A program made the translations under genes and the position numbers. Of a stretch of 64,000 nt of DNA, positions 26,477-35,112 are shown one piece after another. Source of the stretch: Streptomyces caniscabiei (GTDB lineage: Bacteria; Actinomycetota; Actinomycetes; Streptomycetales; Streptomycetaceae); assembly GCF_014930365.1 (NCBI RefSeq), contig NZ_JABXWI010000006.1, positions 310,001-374,000 on the forward strand, in the 5' to 3' direction. Under the pieces are notes generated by a model, which worked only from the letters and a program-made list of their open reading frames with translations, was not told the DNA's origin and made no database searches. How positions within the stretch are numbered: the first letter of the stretch is position 1; every line of letters begins with the position of its first letter.

Positions 26477-27013
26477 GACTTGCCCTCGCTTTCAGGGGGT
26501 GGTGGGCCCCAAGGCGGCAACGTTCATGCGCCTGCGAGTGTCGCGCGTCACACCTGCCGGTGGGAAGCGGTTTGCGGTTTTCTTTTGCGCGGGTGGGCTT
26601 CGCCGGGCGGGGCGCGTTGTCGGGTGCGGGTCCGTGGGGCTTCTCGCGCAGTTCCCCGCGCCCCTGAAAAGCAGGGGCTGCGCCCCGTGCTTTTCAGGCC
26701 CGCGGCCCCGTCGCCTTCCAGGCCGCGGGGCCGTGGTCTTTCAGGCCCGCAGGGGCCTGGTCTTTAAGGGGCGCGGGGAACTGCGCGAGAAGCCCCCACC
26801 CACCCGCACCCGACAACGCACCCACCCGGCCGCCCCCGGAGGGCGACGCGGCCAAACGGGTGGGTTCCGGGGTGGCCCCCGTCGTGTCGGCGGCCCCGCG
26901 CCCGCCTCGTCCTCTTCAGTGGGCCGCATCCGTCTGATCAGCTCCATATACCGCCGAACGTGATCAGAGCCACCCCCGTCCCCGTACTCCCACCGCGGAG
27001 CGAGGAGGTCGCC
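26477..27013. other. 537-bp divergent intergenic region holding a long inverted repeat
   Basis: This lies between the divergently transcribed small coiled-coil gene and the peptide-binding lipoprotein. The middle is filled by the inverted-repeat element at 26615-26818. The last 100 bases before the lipoprotein contain CATATACC, a possible -10, but no convincing -35. Confidence 0.6.
26615..26818. repeat. Long inverted-repeat intergenic element, copy A
   Basis: Left arm 26615-26665 begins CGTTGTCGGGTGCGGG and ends GCGCAGTTCCCCGCGCCCCT; right arm 26767-26818 is its near-perfect complement. Between the arms sits a smaller hairpin (26663-26699) with CCTGAAAAGCA and TGCTTTTCAGG. The same architecture recurs at 44008-44178. 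It is not a transposon carrying genes and resembles a REP-like or extended terminator element. Confidence 0.9.
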
Positions 27014-29266
27014 ATGACGCCGATTCCCCACGACCGCGTTCGACCGCGCGCACCGCGCCGCTCGCTGGTGTTCCTCGCCGTCGGCGTGCTCACGATGCCC
27101 GTGCTGAGCGGATGCGGTGAGGAGGACCCGGCGGGCAGACCCGTCGCCGAGCAGGACATCGCGCCGGCCGCGCGGAACCTGGTCGCCGACGGCGGCACCC
27201 TGCGCTGGGCCGTGGACGCCGTGCCGGAGACGCTGAACACGTTCCAGGCGGACGCCGACCCGGCCACCGCACGGATCGCCGGGGCCGTACTGCCGTCGAT
27301 GTACCGCCTCGACGCCAGCGGACGCCCCGAGATCAACTCCGACTACGTGGAGTCCGCGAAGGTCGTCGAGCGCGAGCCCCGGCAGGTCGTGCTCTACAAG
27401 CTCAACCAGCAGGCGGTGTGGAGCGACGGCCGGGAGATCGGCGCCGCCGACTTCGCCGCCCAGTGGCGGGCCCTGTCCGGCAAGGACTCCGCGTACTGGA
27501 CCGCCCGGAACGCCGGCTACGAACGCATCGAGAAGATCGAACGCGGCGACAACGACCTGGAGGTCCGGGTCACCTTCGCCCGCCCGTACGCCGACTGGAA
27601 GTCGCTGTTCTCGCCGCTGTACCCGAAGCAGGTGATGGGCACCCCGGACGCCTTCAACGACGGCGCCCGCAAGAACCTCAAGGTCACCGCCGGTCCGTTC
27701 GCGCTGAAGGACATCGACCGCAAGGGCGGCGAGGTCACGCTCACCCGCAACCCCCGCTGGTGGGGCCGCGCGGCCAAGCTCTCGACCCTCGTGCTGCGTG
27801 CCGTGCCGCGTACCGAACGCGTCGAGGCGCTGGCCGAGGACAGGGTCGACATCGCCGAGATCGATTCCGTCCAGGCCGAGCGGATCACGCTCGCCTCCCG
27901 TGACAAGAAGAAGTCGGGGGCCGCCGGGCCGCTCTCGCAGGGTGATTCCGCGAAGGCGCTGCGTTCCTGGGCGATCGCGCACGGCTCGGACGAGAAGGCC
28001 GCCGATGACGAGATCAGCGCCCGGAAGAAGCGGCGCGCGGCGCTCGCCGCGTACACGGACCAGCAGTCCGCCCTGCGCGGCTTCACCGTCCGCCGCTCCC
28101 TGGAGCCCGCGTTCACCCAGCTCGCCCTGAACGGTTCCGACGGCCCCCTCGCCGACGAGCGGGTCCGCCGTGCCGTGGCCCGGGCGATCGACCGGGAGAA
28201 GCTCGCCGCCCTCGTCCTCGACCCCCTCGGTCTGCCCGCCGTCCCCGTCGGCAGCCACCTCGCGCTCGCCGGCCAGGCCGCGTACGCCGACAACAGCGGC
28301 GCACTCGGCGGCCAGGACACCGACGAGGCGCGCGCCCTCCTCGCCGACGCCGGCTGGGAGCAGGGCGGCCCCCTCGCACCCGGCCGGAAGGCGGCAGGCG
28401 CGGAGGGTGAGCAGGAGGAGCCGGAGCAGAAGGAGCCGGAGCAGAAGGAGAAGAAGGAGCAGAAGCGGTCGGGCTCCGAGGACTCCAAGAACGGCAAGGC
28501 CTCCGACGCTTCCGCGGACTCGCACGACGAGAGCGTCTACATCCTCGGTCAGGACGACAAGCCGTCCGACGCCGACGCGAAGGAGGGCGAGGCGAGCGCG
28601 AACCTCGCCCAGGACGGGAAGCAGTTCCAGCCGGGCGGCGCGCCCGGCGCGTACGCCCCGCGCGGGACACGGGCGCCCGCCGACGCCGCCAAGGGCCCGC
28701 TCGCCAAGAACGGCAAGCTGCTGACGCTGCGGTTCGTGCTGCCGTCGGGGCCGGGCACGGAGTCGCTGCGGGCCGTCGGCGAGCGGATCGCGGCGATGCT
28801 GGAGCGCGTGGGGATCCGTACGGAGATCTCGAAGGTCGCCGACGAGAGCTACTTCAAGGACCACATCGCGAACGGGCAGTACGACCTCGCGCTGTACTCC
28901 TGGCCGACCTCCGCGTACCCCGCCACCGACGCCCGGCCGATCTACGCCAAGCCGGTGCCCGCGGCCGACGGCTCGCTGAGCGTCGAGCAGAACTACACGC
29001 GGGTCGGCACCGACCGGGTCGACCAGCTCTTCGACCAGGCCGTGGCCACCCTCGACGAGGCCAGGACGCGCTCCCTGATCCGCAAGGCGGACGCCCGCAT
29101 CTGGGCCGCCGCCGGGTCCATCCCCCTCTACCAGCGGCCCCAGCTCGTCGCCGCGCGCACCGGCCTCGCGAACGCCGGAGCCTTCGGCTTCCAGACCCCG
29201 TACTACGAGGACATGGGCTTCCTGAAGAAGGGCGCGAAGGGACCGGCGCGGCCCACGGGGACGTAG
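27014..29266 (+). CDS. Family 5 oligopeptide-binding lipoprotein (orphan), 750 aa
   Basis: The ATG at 27014 has AGGAGG 5 bases upstream. A signal peptide ends in a lipobox, V-L-S-G-C, so the mature protein is a surface lipoprotein. The rest fits the family 5 extracellular solute-binding fold (for example L-R-W-A-V-D-A-V-P-E-T-L-N near the start and Y-D-L-A-L-Y-S-W near the end). At 750 residues it is about 150 longer than usual. Much of the excess is a charged low-complexity insert at residues about 458-566, rich in Glu, Lys and Gln. No permease or ATPase gene is attached, although bldK lies 3 kb downstream. It may feed another transporter or act as a sensor. Confidence 0.85.
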   Translation: MTPIPHDRVRPRAPRRSLVFLAVGVLTMPVLSGCGEEDPAGRPVAEQDIAPAARNLVADGGTLRWAVDAVPETLNTFQADADPATARIAGAVLPSMYRLDASGRPEINSDYVESAKVVEREPRQVVLYKLNQQAVWSDGREIGAADFAAQWRALSGKDSAYWTARNAGYERIEKIERGDNDLEVRVTFARPYADWKSLFSPLYPKQVMGTPDAFNDGARKNLKVTAGPFALKDIDRKGGEVTLTRNPRWWGRAAKLSTLVLRAVPRTERVEALAEDRVDIAEIDSVQAERITLASRDKKKSGAAGPLSQGDSAKALRSWAIAHGSDEKAADDEISARKKRRAALAAYTDQQSALRGFTVRRSLEPAFTQLALNGSDGPLADERVRRAVARAIDREKLAALVLDPLGLPAVPVGSHLALAGQAAYADNSGALGGQDTDEARALLADAGWEQGGPLAPGRKAAGAEGEQEEPEQKEPEQKEKKEQKRSGSEDSKNGKASDASADSHDESVYILGQDDKPSDADAKEGEASANLAQDGKQFQPGGAPGAYAPRGTRAPADAAKGPLAKNGKLLTLRFVLPSGPGTESLRAVGERIAAMLERVGIRTEISKVADESYFKDHIANGQYDLALYSWPTSAYPATDARPIYAKPVPAADGSLSVEQNYTRVGTDRVDQLFDQAVATLDEARTRSLIRKADARIWAAAGSIPLYQRPQLVAARTGLANAGAFGFQTPYYEDMGFLKKGAKGPARPTGT

Positions 29267-29302
29267 GAGATCACCGGAGATCCCCCCCCTCGATCGAGGG
29301 TC

Positions 29303-29339
29303 CCGGCCGCCGCCCCGTGTCGTAGGGGGCGGCGGCCGG
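29303..29339 (+). terminator. Hairpin between the lipoprotein gene and typA
   Basis: Arms 29303-29316 and 29326-29339 give a 14-bp G/C stem with a 9-base loop, 36 bases past the lipoprotein stop. It isolates this gene from typA. Confidence 0.7.
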
Positions 29340-29540
29340 CGTATGGGGCGCCCACGTCGCGTCGGAGCCTGTCTGAGCTGGGCCTGGGCCGGGCTGAGCT
29401 GGGCCGGAGCAGCCCGGGGAGCCCTTGCCGCGTCGGCCCCGTACCATGGGGTGAGGCCGTGGCGTGTCCAGCCCGGCAGGGTCCGCGTGACGAGAGACAT
29501 ACGCGAGGGCCGTCCACACACCCCGGGAGATCGCCGCACT

Positions 29541-31448
29541 ATGGCCACGCGCCACGACATTCGCAATGTCGCCATCGTCGCTCACGTAGACCACGGCAAG
29601 ACCACTCTGGTCGACGCCATGCTCAAGCAGGCCGGTGCCTTCGCCGCGCACGCCGCCGAGTCGCTCGACGACCGCATGATGGACTCGAACGACCTGGAGC
29701 GTGAGAAGGGCATCACGATCCTCGCCAAGAACACGGCGGTGAAGTACCACCCGAAGGATGGCGGCGACGTCATCACCATCAACATCATCGACACCCCCGG
29801 CCACGCCGACTTCGGTGGTGAGGTCGAGCGCGGTCTGTCGATGGTGGACGCGGTGGTCCTGCTCGTCGACGCCTCCGAGGGCCCGCTGCCGCAGACCCGC
29901 TTCGTGCTGCGCAAGGCGCTCCAGCAGCGCCTGCCGGTCATCCTGTGCATCAACAAGACGGACCGCGCGGACTCGCGCATCGACGAGGTCGTCAACGAGA
30001 CCTACGACCTCTTCCTCGACCTCGACGCCGACGAGGACCAGATCGAGTTCCCCATCGTCTACGCGTGTGCGCGTGACGGTGTCGCCTCGCTGACCAAGCC
30101 GGAGGACGGCACCGTCCCGGCCGACAGCAACAGCCTGGAGCCGTTCTTCTCCACGATCCTGTCGCACGTCCCGGCCCCGTCGTACGACGAGGAGGCCCCG
30201 CTCCAGGCGCACGTCACCAACCTGGACGCCGACAACTTCCTCGGCCGTATCGCGCTGCTCCGCGTCGAGCAGGGCGAGCTGCGCAAGGGCCAGACGGTCA
30301 CGTGGATCAAGCGTGACGGCACGATGGCCAACGTCCGCATCACCGAGCTGATGATGACCGAGGCGCTCACCCGCAAGCCGGCCGAGGTGGCGGGCCCCGG
30401 TGACATCTGTGCCGTCGCCGGCATCCCGGACATCATGATCGGTGAGACCCTCGCCGACACCGAGAACCCGATCGCGCTGCCGCTGATCACGGTCGACGAG
30501 CCGGCGATCTCGATGACCATCGGCACGAACACCTCGCCGCTGGTCGGCCGCGGTGGCACGGGCAAGGGCGCGGACAACAAGGCCGCGGTCAAGGACCGCA
30601 AGGTCACCGCCCGCCAGGTCAAGGACCGCCTCGACCGCGAGCTGGTCGGTAACGTCAGCCTCCGGGTCCTCGACACCGAGCGTCCCGACGCCTGGGAGGT
30701 TCAGGGCCGCGGTGAGCTGGCGCTGGCCATCCTGGTCGAGCAGATGCGCCGTGAGGGCTTCGAGCTGACCATCGGCAAGCCGCAGGTGGTCACCAAGATC
30801 GTCGACGGCAAGGTCTACGAGCCGGTCGAGCGCATGACGATCGACGTCCCCGAGGAGCACATGGGCGCCGTCACGCAGCTCATGGGCGTCCGCAAGGGCC
30901 GGATGGACAACATGTCGAACCACGGCTCCGGCTGGGTCCGCATGGAGTTCGTCGTCCCGTCCCGCGGCCTCATCGGCTTCCGCACGGAGTTCCTGACCGG
31001 CACGCGCGGCACGGGCATCGCCCACTCCATCCACGAGGGCCACGAGCCGTGGTTCGGCACGCTGACGACCCGTAACAACGGCTCGCTCGTCGCCGACCGC
31101 TCCGGCGCCGTCACCGCGTTCGCGATGACGAACCTCCAGGAGCGCGGTGTGCTGTTCACCGACCCCGGCACCGAGGTGTACGAGGGCATGATCGTCGGTG
31201 AGAACTCGCGCTCCGACGACATGGACGTGAACATCACCAAGGAGAAGAAGCTCACGAACATGCGGTCCTCCTCGGCCGACTCGTTCGAGGCGATCGTCCC
31301 GCCGCGCAAGCTGTCGCTGGAGCAGTCCCTGGAGTTCTGCCGCGACGACGAGTGTGTCGAGGTGACTCCGGAGGCCGTGCGCATCCGCAAGGTCAACCTG
31401 GACGCCCGCGAGCGTGCGCGTGCCGCGAGCCGCGCCAAGCACGGCTGA
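29541..31448 (+). CDS. typA: Ribosome-associated GTPase TypA/BipA, 635 aa
   Basis: This translational GTPase of the EF-G/LepA group binds the ribosome and helps growth under stress. GTPase motifs are complete: H-V-D-H-G-K-T-T (residue 16), the switch region D-S-N-D-L-E-R-E-K-G-I-T-I, D-T-P-G-H-A-D-F, and N-K-T-D-R. The C-terminal region with Y-E-P-V-E-R-M-T-I-D-V-P and a Gly-rich loop is typical of TypA. Length matches the family. The ATG at 29541 is preferred because it gives the conserved N-terminus. A hairpin at 31463-31494 follows the gene. Confidence 0.96.
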   Translation: MATRHDIRNVAIVAHVDHGKTTLVDAMLKQAGAFAAHAAESLDDRMMDSNDLEREKGITILAKNTAVKYHPKDGGDVITINIIDTPGHADFGGEVERGLSMVDAVVLLVDASEGPLPQTRFVLRKALQQRLPVILCINKTDRADSRIDEVVNETYDLFLDLDADEDQIEFPIVYACARDGVASLTKPEDGTVPADSNSLEPFFSTILSHVPAPSYDEEAPLQAHVTNLDADNFLGRIALLRVEQGELRKGQTVTWIKRDGTMANVRITELMMTEALTRKPAEVAGPGDICAVAGIPDIMIGETLADTENPIALPLITVDEPAISMTIGTNTSPLVGRGGTGKGADNKAAVKDRKVTARQVKDRLDRELVGNVSLRVLDTERPDAWEVQGRGELALAILVEQMRREGFELTIGKPQVVTKIVDGKVYEPVERMTIDVPEEHMGAVTQLMGVRKGRMDNMSNHGSGWVRMEFVVPSRGLIGFRTEFLTGTRGTGIAHSIHEGHEPWFGTLTTRNNGSLVADRSGAVTAFAMTNLQERGVLFTDPGTEVYEGMIVGENSRSDDMDVNITKEKKLTNMRSSSADSFEAIVPPRKLSLEQSLEFCRDDECVEVTPEAVRIRKVNLDARERARAASRAKHG

Positions 31449-31462
31449 CGGAGCGCGGACCT

Positions 31463-31494
31463 GGTCCGGCCCCCGCTTCCGCGGGGGCCGGGAC
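31463..31494 (+). terminator. Hairpin after typA
   Basis: An 11-bp core stem, CCGGCCCCCGC with its complement, closes a TTCC loop. Four more base pairs (TGGT/ACCA) lie outside after a one-base bulge. It starts 15 bases past the typA stop and probably ends that transcript. Confidence 0.75.
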
Positions 31495-32057
31495 CACGTC
31501 GCGTCCGGTGGCGGCGTTGATCGGTTCCCAGGTGCACTTCCGAGTGACGCTACGCGTGTAGACTGACTCGACCGCGCTGCACGCCGACGCGCCCTCGAGT
31601 CATCTGTCGAAGCGTCAAGTCCCGGTTCCCCGACCCGTGGAGGGTCGGGCTTCAGGCGTATCCGCATACAGGGGAGGTCCCATGGGGATGCTGGGGATTC
31701 CGGGGAGATTGCGAAGAGCGCGCAGGGGAGGCTGGACTTCCGGCCGGGACCCTTCGGTTGACTGTCTGTCGGCTGTGAAGCGCTGTTCGGATATCGGTGT
31801 TGCAGCGATCAAGTTTCGGACATGTAAACAAAAATCGTTCCGCGTATGTCCGATTCGTCGGTATCCCGTCTCACCTGTCAAGCGCGACCAGGTGTCAATC
31901 TTTGCAATTTTTGCTCAAAATATGGACGGTAGGGAGATCCCTATGTCTTCCGCCCTTGACGCGCGTTGACCCGTTTGGCGAAAGTTCCCCCAAACCACAG
32001 AACCTGCCGGTATCTGTGCTGCGCTCAACTCTCCAACCCCCCGGGGGAAGAACAGAC
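31495..32057 (+). promoter_or_regulatory. Long leader and promoter region of bldK
   Basis: About 560 bases separate typA from bldKA. Three elements stand out. One is a hairpin with 8-bp arms CCCGACCC/GGGTCGGG (31629-31649). Another is an unusually A/T-rich stretch near 31795-31935, with TTGCAG (31800-31805), 17 bases, TGTAAA (31823-31828) as a possible promoter. The third is a nine-codon open frame with a good ribosome site at 31943. A second -10-like TAGACT is at 31559-31564. The layout suggests complex control, but start sites are not established. Confidence 0.5.
31943..31969 (+). CDS. Possible leader peptide upstream of bldKA, 8 aa
   Basis: A short frame reads M-S-S-A-L-D-A-R then TGA. 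GGGAGA lies 6 bases before its ATG, which is a better Shine-Dalgarno than most genes here have. It ends 88 bases before bldKA. It contains no run of a single amino acid, so classic amino-acid attenuation is not obvious. It may regulate translation of bldKA or be chance. Confidence 0.35.
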   Translation: MSSALDAR

Positions 32058-33098
32058 ATGACCAGTCCAACCAAGGCCGAGGGCTCCGGGTCCGCGGTCG
32101 CCTTGGACCCCGAGCTCGAGTCGACCGCCGAGGTCGCCAAGGGTGAGAAGAAGCTTGAGGGTCGTTCCCCCGGGCAGTTGATGTGGCAACGGTTCAAGCG
32201 GGACCGTACGGGAGTCATCTCCGCGTGCGTAGTGATTTTCTTCTTCGCGGTCGCCGCGCTCGCGCCGGTGATCGCGAGCGTGTACGGCAAGAACCCGTAC
32301 ACGCTGTACGCGCAGGAGCCCGACTACCCGTTCCTGCTCGACGACTTCGCGATGCCCACCGGTTCCTTCGGTGGCATGTCCGGTGACTTCTGGTTCGGCG
32401 TCGAGCCGAAGCTGGGCCGCGACGTGTTCACGATGCTGCTGTACGGCATGCGGACCTCGCTGTACATGGCGGTCATCGTCACCCTGTTCAGCGTGCTCAC
32501 CGGTGTCCTCATCGGCATGATCGGCGGCTACTTCGGCGGTCGCGTCGACTACTGGGTGGGCCGGATCACCGACTTCTTCCTCGGCTTCCCGCAGCAGCTG
32601 TTCTTCATCGCCTTCATGCCGGTCGTCACCGCGCTGTTCGTCGACCCGCGTGACGAGACGCCGACCTATCTGCGGGCCGTGGCCATCGTCCTGGTGATGT
32701 GGTTCCTCGGCTGGATGGGTCTCGCCCGTCTGGTGCGCAGTTCCGTTCTCTCCCTGCGCGAGCGCGAGTTCGTGGAGGCGGCCAAGGTGTCCGGGGCCTC
32801 GCCCTGGCGCATCGTCCGCAAGGAGATCCTGCCGAACATCGTCACCCCGATCCTGGTGCAGGGCACGTACATCCTGCCCAGCACGATCCTCTCCATCGCC
32901 TTCCTCTCGTTCGTAGGCGTCGGCTTCCCCGAGCCCACCCCCGACTGGGGCCGGATGTTCGCCGTGGGCGCCGACGTCTACGAGCAGGACCCGATGTTCA
33001 TGTTCTTCCCGGGCGTGGCGATGGTGGTCTTCGTGCTCTGCTTCAACCTTCTCGGCGACTCCGTCCGGGACGCATTCGACCCCAAGACCGGACGGTAA
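32058..33098 (+). CDS. bldKA: Oligopeptide ABC transporter permease BldKA, 346 aa
   Basis: This is an OppC/DppC-type inner membrane permease. A charged N-terminus leads to a first helix (V-I-S-A-C-V-V-I-F-F-F-A-V-A-A-L-A) and an extracytoplasmic loop with F-W-F-G-V-E. Further helices follow. The ATPase-contacting EAA loop reads E-A-A-K-V-S-G-A-S-P-W-R-I-V. The ATG at 32058 is preferred; the open frame runs further upstream into the leader. The order permease, binding protein, permease, ATPase, ATPase matches bldK of Streptomyces, a peptide importer required for aerial growth in S. coelicolor. Naming rests on this order and on the neighbouring typA. Confidence 0.85.
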   Translation: MTSPTKAEGSGSAVALDPELESTAEVAKGEKKLEGRSPGQLMWQRFKRDRTGVISACVVIFFFAVAALAPVIASVYGKNPYTLYAQEPDYPFLLDDFAMPTGSFGGMSGDFWFGVEPKLGRDVFTMLLYGMRTSLYMAVIVTLFSVLTGVLIGMIGGYFGGRVDYWVGRITDFFLGFPQQLFFIAFMPVVTALFVDPRDETPTYLRAVAIVLVMWFLGWMGLARLVRSSVLSLREREFVEAAKVSGASPWRIVRKEILPNIVTPILVQGTYILPSTILSIAFLSFVGVGFPEPTPDWGRMFAVGADVYEQDPMFMFFPGVAMVVFVLCFNLLGDSVRDAFDPKTGR

Positions 33099-33201
33099 TC
33101 GTCCATTGGTGGGTGGGGGGACTGCCGCCCCCGACCCGGGTTCTCCCGGGCCGTCAGGCAGTACTCGTGGACAACTATCGACAGGTAGGTGCATAGGCAT
33201 C

Positions 33202-35004
33202 ATGAAGCCCATCAGAAACCGCACCGCGCGTGCCGCGGCCGTCGCCCTCGTGGCCGGCTCGCTCGCGCTGGCCGGCTGCGCGGACAACGGCAAGAGCGAG
33301 ACGAAGGACAACTCCAAGTCCCAGAAGGACGCCGCCGAGCAGTCGAAGCCTGTCGCCTACGGTGACGCCGCTGCCTCCACCGGCCCGGCCGAAGAGGTCA
33401 AGGGCGCCAAGTCCGGCGGTGTCATCAACGTCTACCAGCAGTCGGACATCACCCACCTGGACCCGGGGCAGATCTACGTCTCCGACGCCGGTCAGCTCGC
33501 GAACCTGATCCACCGCGGTCTGACGAACTACCAGGAGGACGACAAGGGCAACCTGACGGTCGTCGGTGACATCGCCACCGACTCCGGCAAGTCCTCCGAC
33601 GGCGGCAAGACCTGGACGTACACGCTCAAGGACGGCATCAAGGACGAGGACGGCAACGCCATCACCTCGGCCGACGTCCGTCACACCATCGAGCGCCAGT
33701 ACTCCAAGGTCATCTTCGACGGCCCGACGTACGTCCAGAGCTGGCTCTCCGGCTCCGACTACCGCAAGGCGCTGCCGGACGGCCCCTACAAGGGCAAGCA
33801 CCTGCCGGACTCCGTCCTGGAGACCCCGGACGACAAGACGGTCGTCTTCCACTTCGACCAGCCGCGCCCGGACCTGCCGCAGGCCCTCGCCATGGCCGGT
33901 TACGCCATCGTGCCCGAGAAGCAGGACACGAAGGAGAAGTACGACAAGGCGCCGGCCTCCCTCGGCCCGTACAAGATCTCCGAGCTCAAGGCCGGCAAGT
34001 CGCTGACGCTGGTCAAGAACGACCAGTGGGACCCGAAGACGGACGTCGTGCGTCACCAGTACGTCGACGGCTTCAACTTCACCAACACCATCGACCAGGC
34101 CAGCCAGACCAAGCGTCTGATCGCCGACCAGGGCGAGGCCAAGAACGCCATGCAGTTCACGGACTCCGTGGACCCGGCGCAGATGTCGACGGTCATCGGC
34201 AACGCCGCGACCAAGAAGCGCACCATCCAGGGCTACCAGCCCTACGTGTGGCAGCTGACCTTCAACCTCGACGCCGCCGCCGTCAAGGACAAGAAGGTCC
34301 GCGACGCGATCACCTACGCGATCCCGTCCCAGGCCATGGTCCAGGCCGACGGTGGCCGCTACGGCGGTGAGGTCGCCGGTGGTCTGCTGGCGCCGACCCT
34401 GCCGGGTTACGACGCGTCCTACGACCCGTTCGGCAAGCACAAGAAGCCCAACGGTGACCTGGACAAGGCCAAGGCGCTGCTGAAGGAGGCGGGTGTCAAG
34501 GAGGGCACGAAGCTCACCTACGCCTACTCCAACACCCCGCGTGGCCAGGCCCAGCAGGTGATCATCAAGGACGCGCTGGCCAAGATCGGCTTCGACGTCC
34601 AGGCCAAGGAGATCGACCGGGCCAGCTTCTACGAGCAGGTCGGCAAGCTGGACAACCCGTACGACATCTACATGACCGGCTGGGGCCAGGACTGGTCCTC
34701 CCCGTCCACGGTCATCACCCCGGTCTACGACGGCACCCTGGTCGCCGACGGTGGCTCGAACTACTCCCACATCAAGGACGCCAAGGTCGACGCCCTCATC
34801 AAGAAGGCGCTGACCGAGGAGCCCGAGGCCGCGGCCAAGACGTGGGAAGAGGCTCACCACCGCATCGTGGAGGAGATCAACCCGGCCGCCCCGGTCTACT
34901 ACTCGAAGCAGATCCAGCTCTTCGGATCGAACATCGGTGGTGCCCGGTACAGCACGGAGTCGAGCTACATCGACATCAACGACGTGTTCCTGAAGCAGCC
35001 GTAA
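33202..35004 (+). CDS. bldKB: Oligopeptide-binding lipoprotein BldKB, 600 aa
   Basis: The ATG at 33202 starts a signal peptide ending in lipobox L-A-G-C. A Lys/Ser/Asp-rich linker leads to a family 5 peptide-binding domain (V-Y-Q-Q-S-D-I-T-H-L-D-P, then T-Y-T-L-K-D-G-I-K near residue 137 and F-H-F-D-Q-P-R-P-D-L near 217). It should capture extracellular oligopeptides and deliver them to the BldKA/BldKC pore. A hairpin follows in the gap before bldKC and may raise its mRNA level relative to the permeases. It resembles the lipoprotein at 40983-42773 in order of neighbours and motifs. Confidence 0.85.
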   Translation: MKPIRNRTARAAAVALVAGSLALAGCADNGKSETKDNSKSQKDAAEQSKPVAYGDAAASTGPAEEVKGAKSGGVINVYQQSDITHLDPGQIYVSDAGQLANLIHRGLTNYQEDDKGNLTVVGDIATDSGKSSDGGKTWTYTLKDGIKDEDGNAITSADVRHTIERQYSKVIFDGPTYVQSWLSGSDYRKALPDGPYKGKHLPDSVLETPDDKTVVFHFDQPRPDLPQALAMAGYAIVPEKQDTKEKYDKAPASLGPYKISELKAGKSLTLVKNDQWDPKTDVVRHQYVDGFNFTNTIDQASQTKRLIADQGEAKNAMQFTDSVDPAQMSTVIGNAATKKRTIQGYQPYVWQLTFNLDAAAVKDKKVRDAITYAIPSQAMVQADGGRYGGEVAGGLLAPTLPGYDASYDPFGKHKKPNGDLDKAKALLKEAGVKEGTKLTYAYSNTPRGQAQQVIIKDALAKIGFDVQAKEIDRASFYEQVGKLDNPYDIYMTGWGQDWSSPSTVITPVYDGTLVADGGSNYSHIKDAKVDALIKKALTEEPEAAAKTWEEAHHRIVEEINPAAPVYYSKQIQLFGSNIGGARYSTESSYIDINDVFLKQP

Positions 35005-35022
35005 CACGTCAGTCCGGCTGAT

Positions 35023-35060
35023 CCGCGGGGGTGTGCGCCAGGCGGAGCGCACCCCCGCGG
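35023..35060 (+). promoter_or_regulatory. Intercistronic hairpin between bldKB and bldKC
   Basis: Left arm 35023-35038 and right arm 35047-35060 pair with a two-base bulge around an 8-base loop. It sits in the 108-base gap after the binding-protein gene. Such structures commonly protect the upstream message or partly terminate, giving more binding protein than permease. Confidence 0.6.
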
Positions 35061-35112
35061 TCGGTTCCACCCCCTCCGACCGCCGCGTTTTCGAAGAGAG
35101 CATCCACCCGCC

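Noticed and set aside
29425..29447. TTGCCG and TACCAT upstream of typA as a promoter
   Set aside because: The spacing is only 11 bases, too short for a vegetative promoter.
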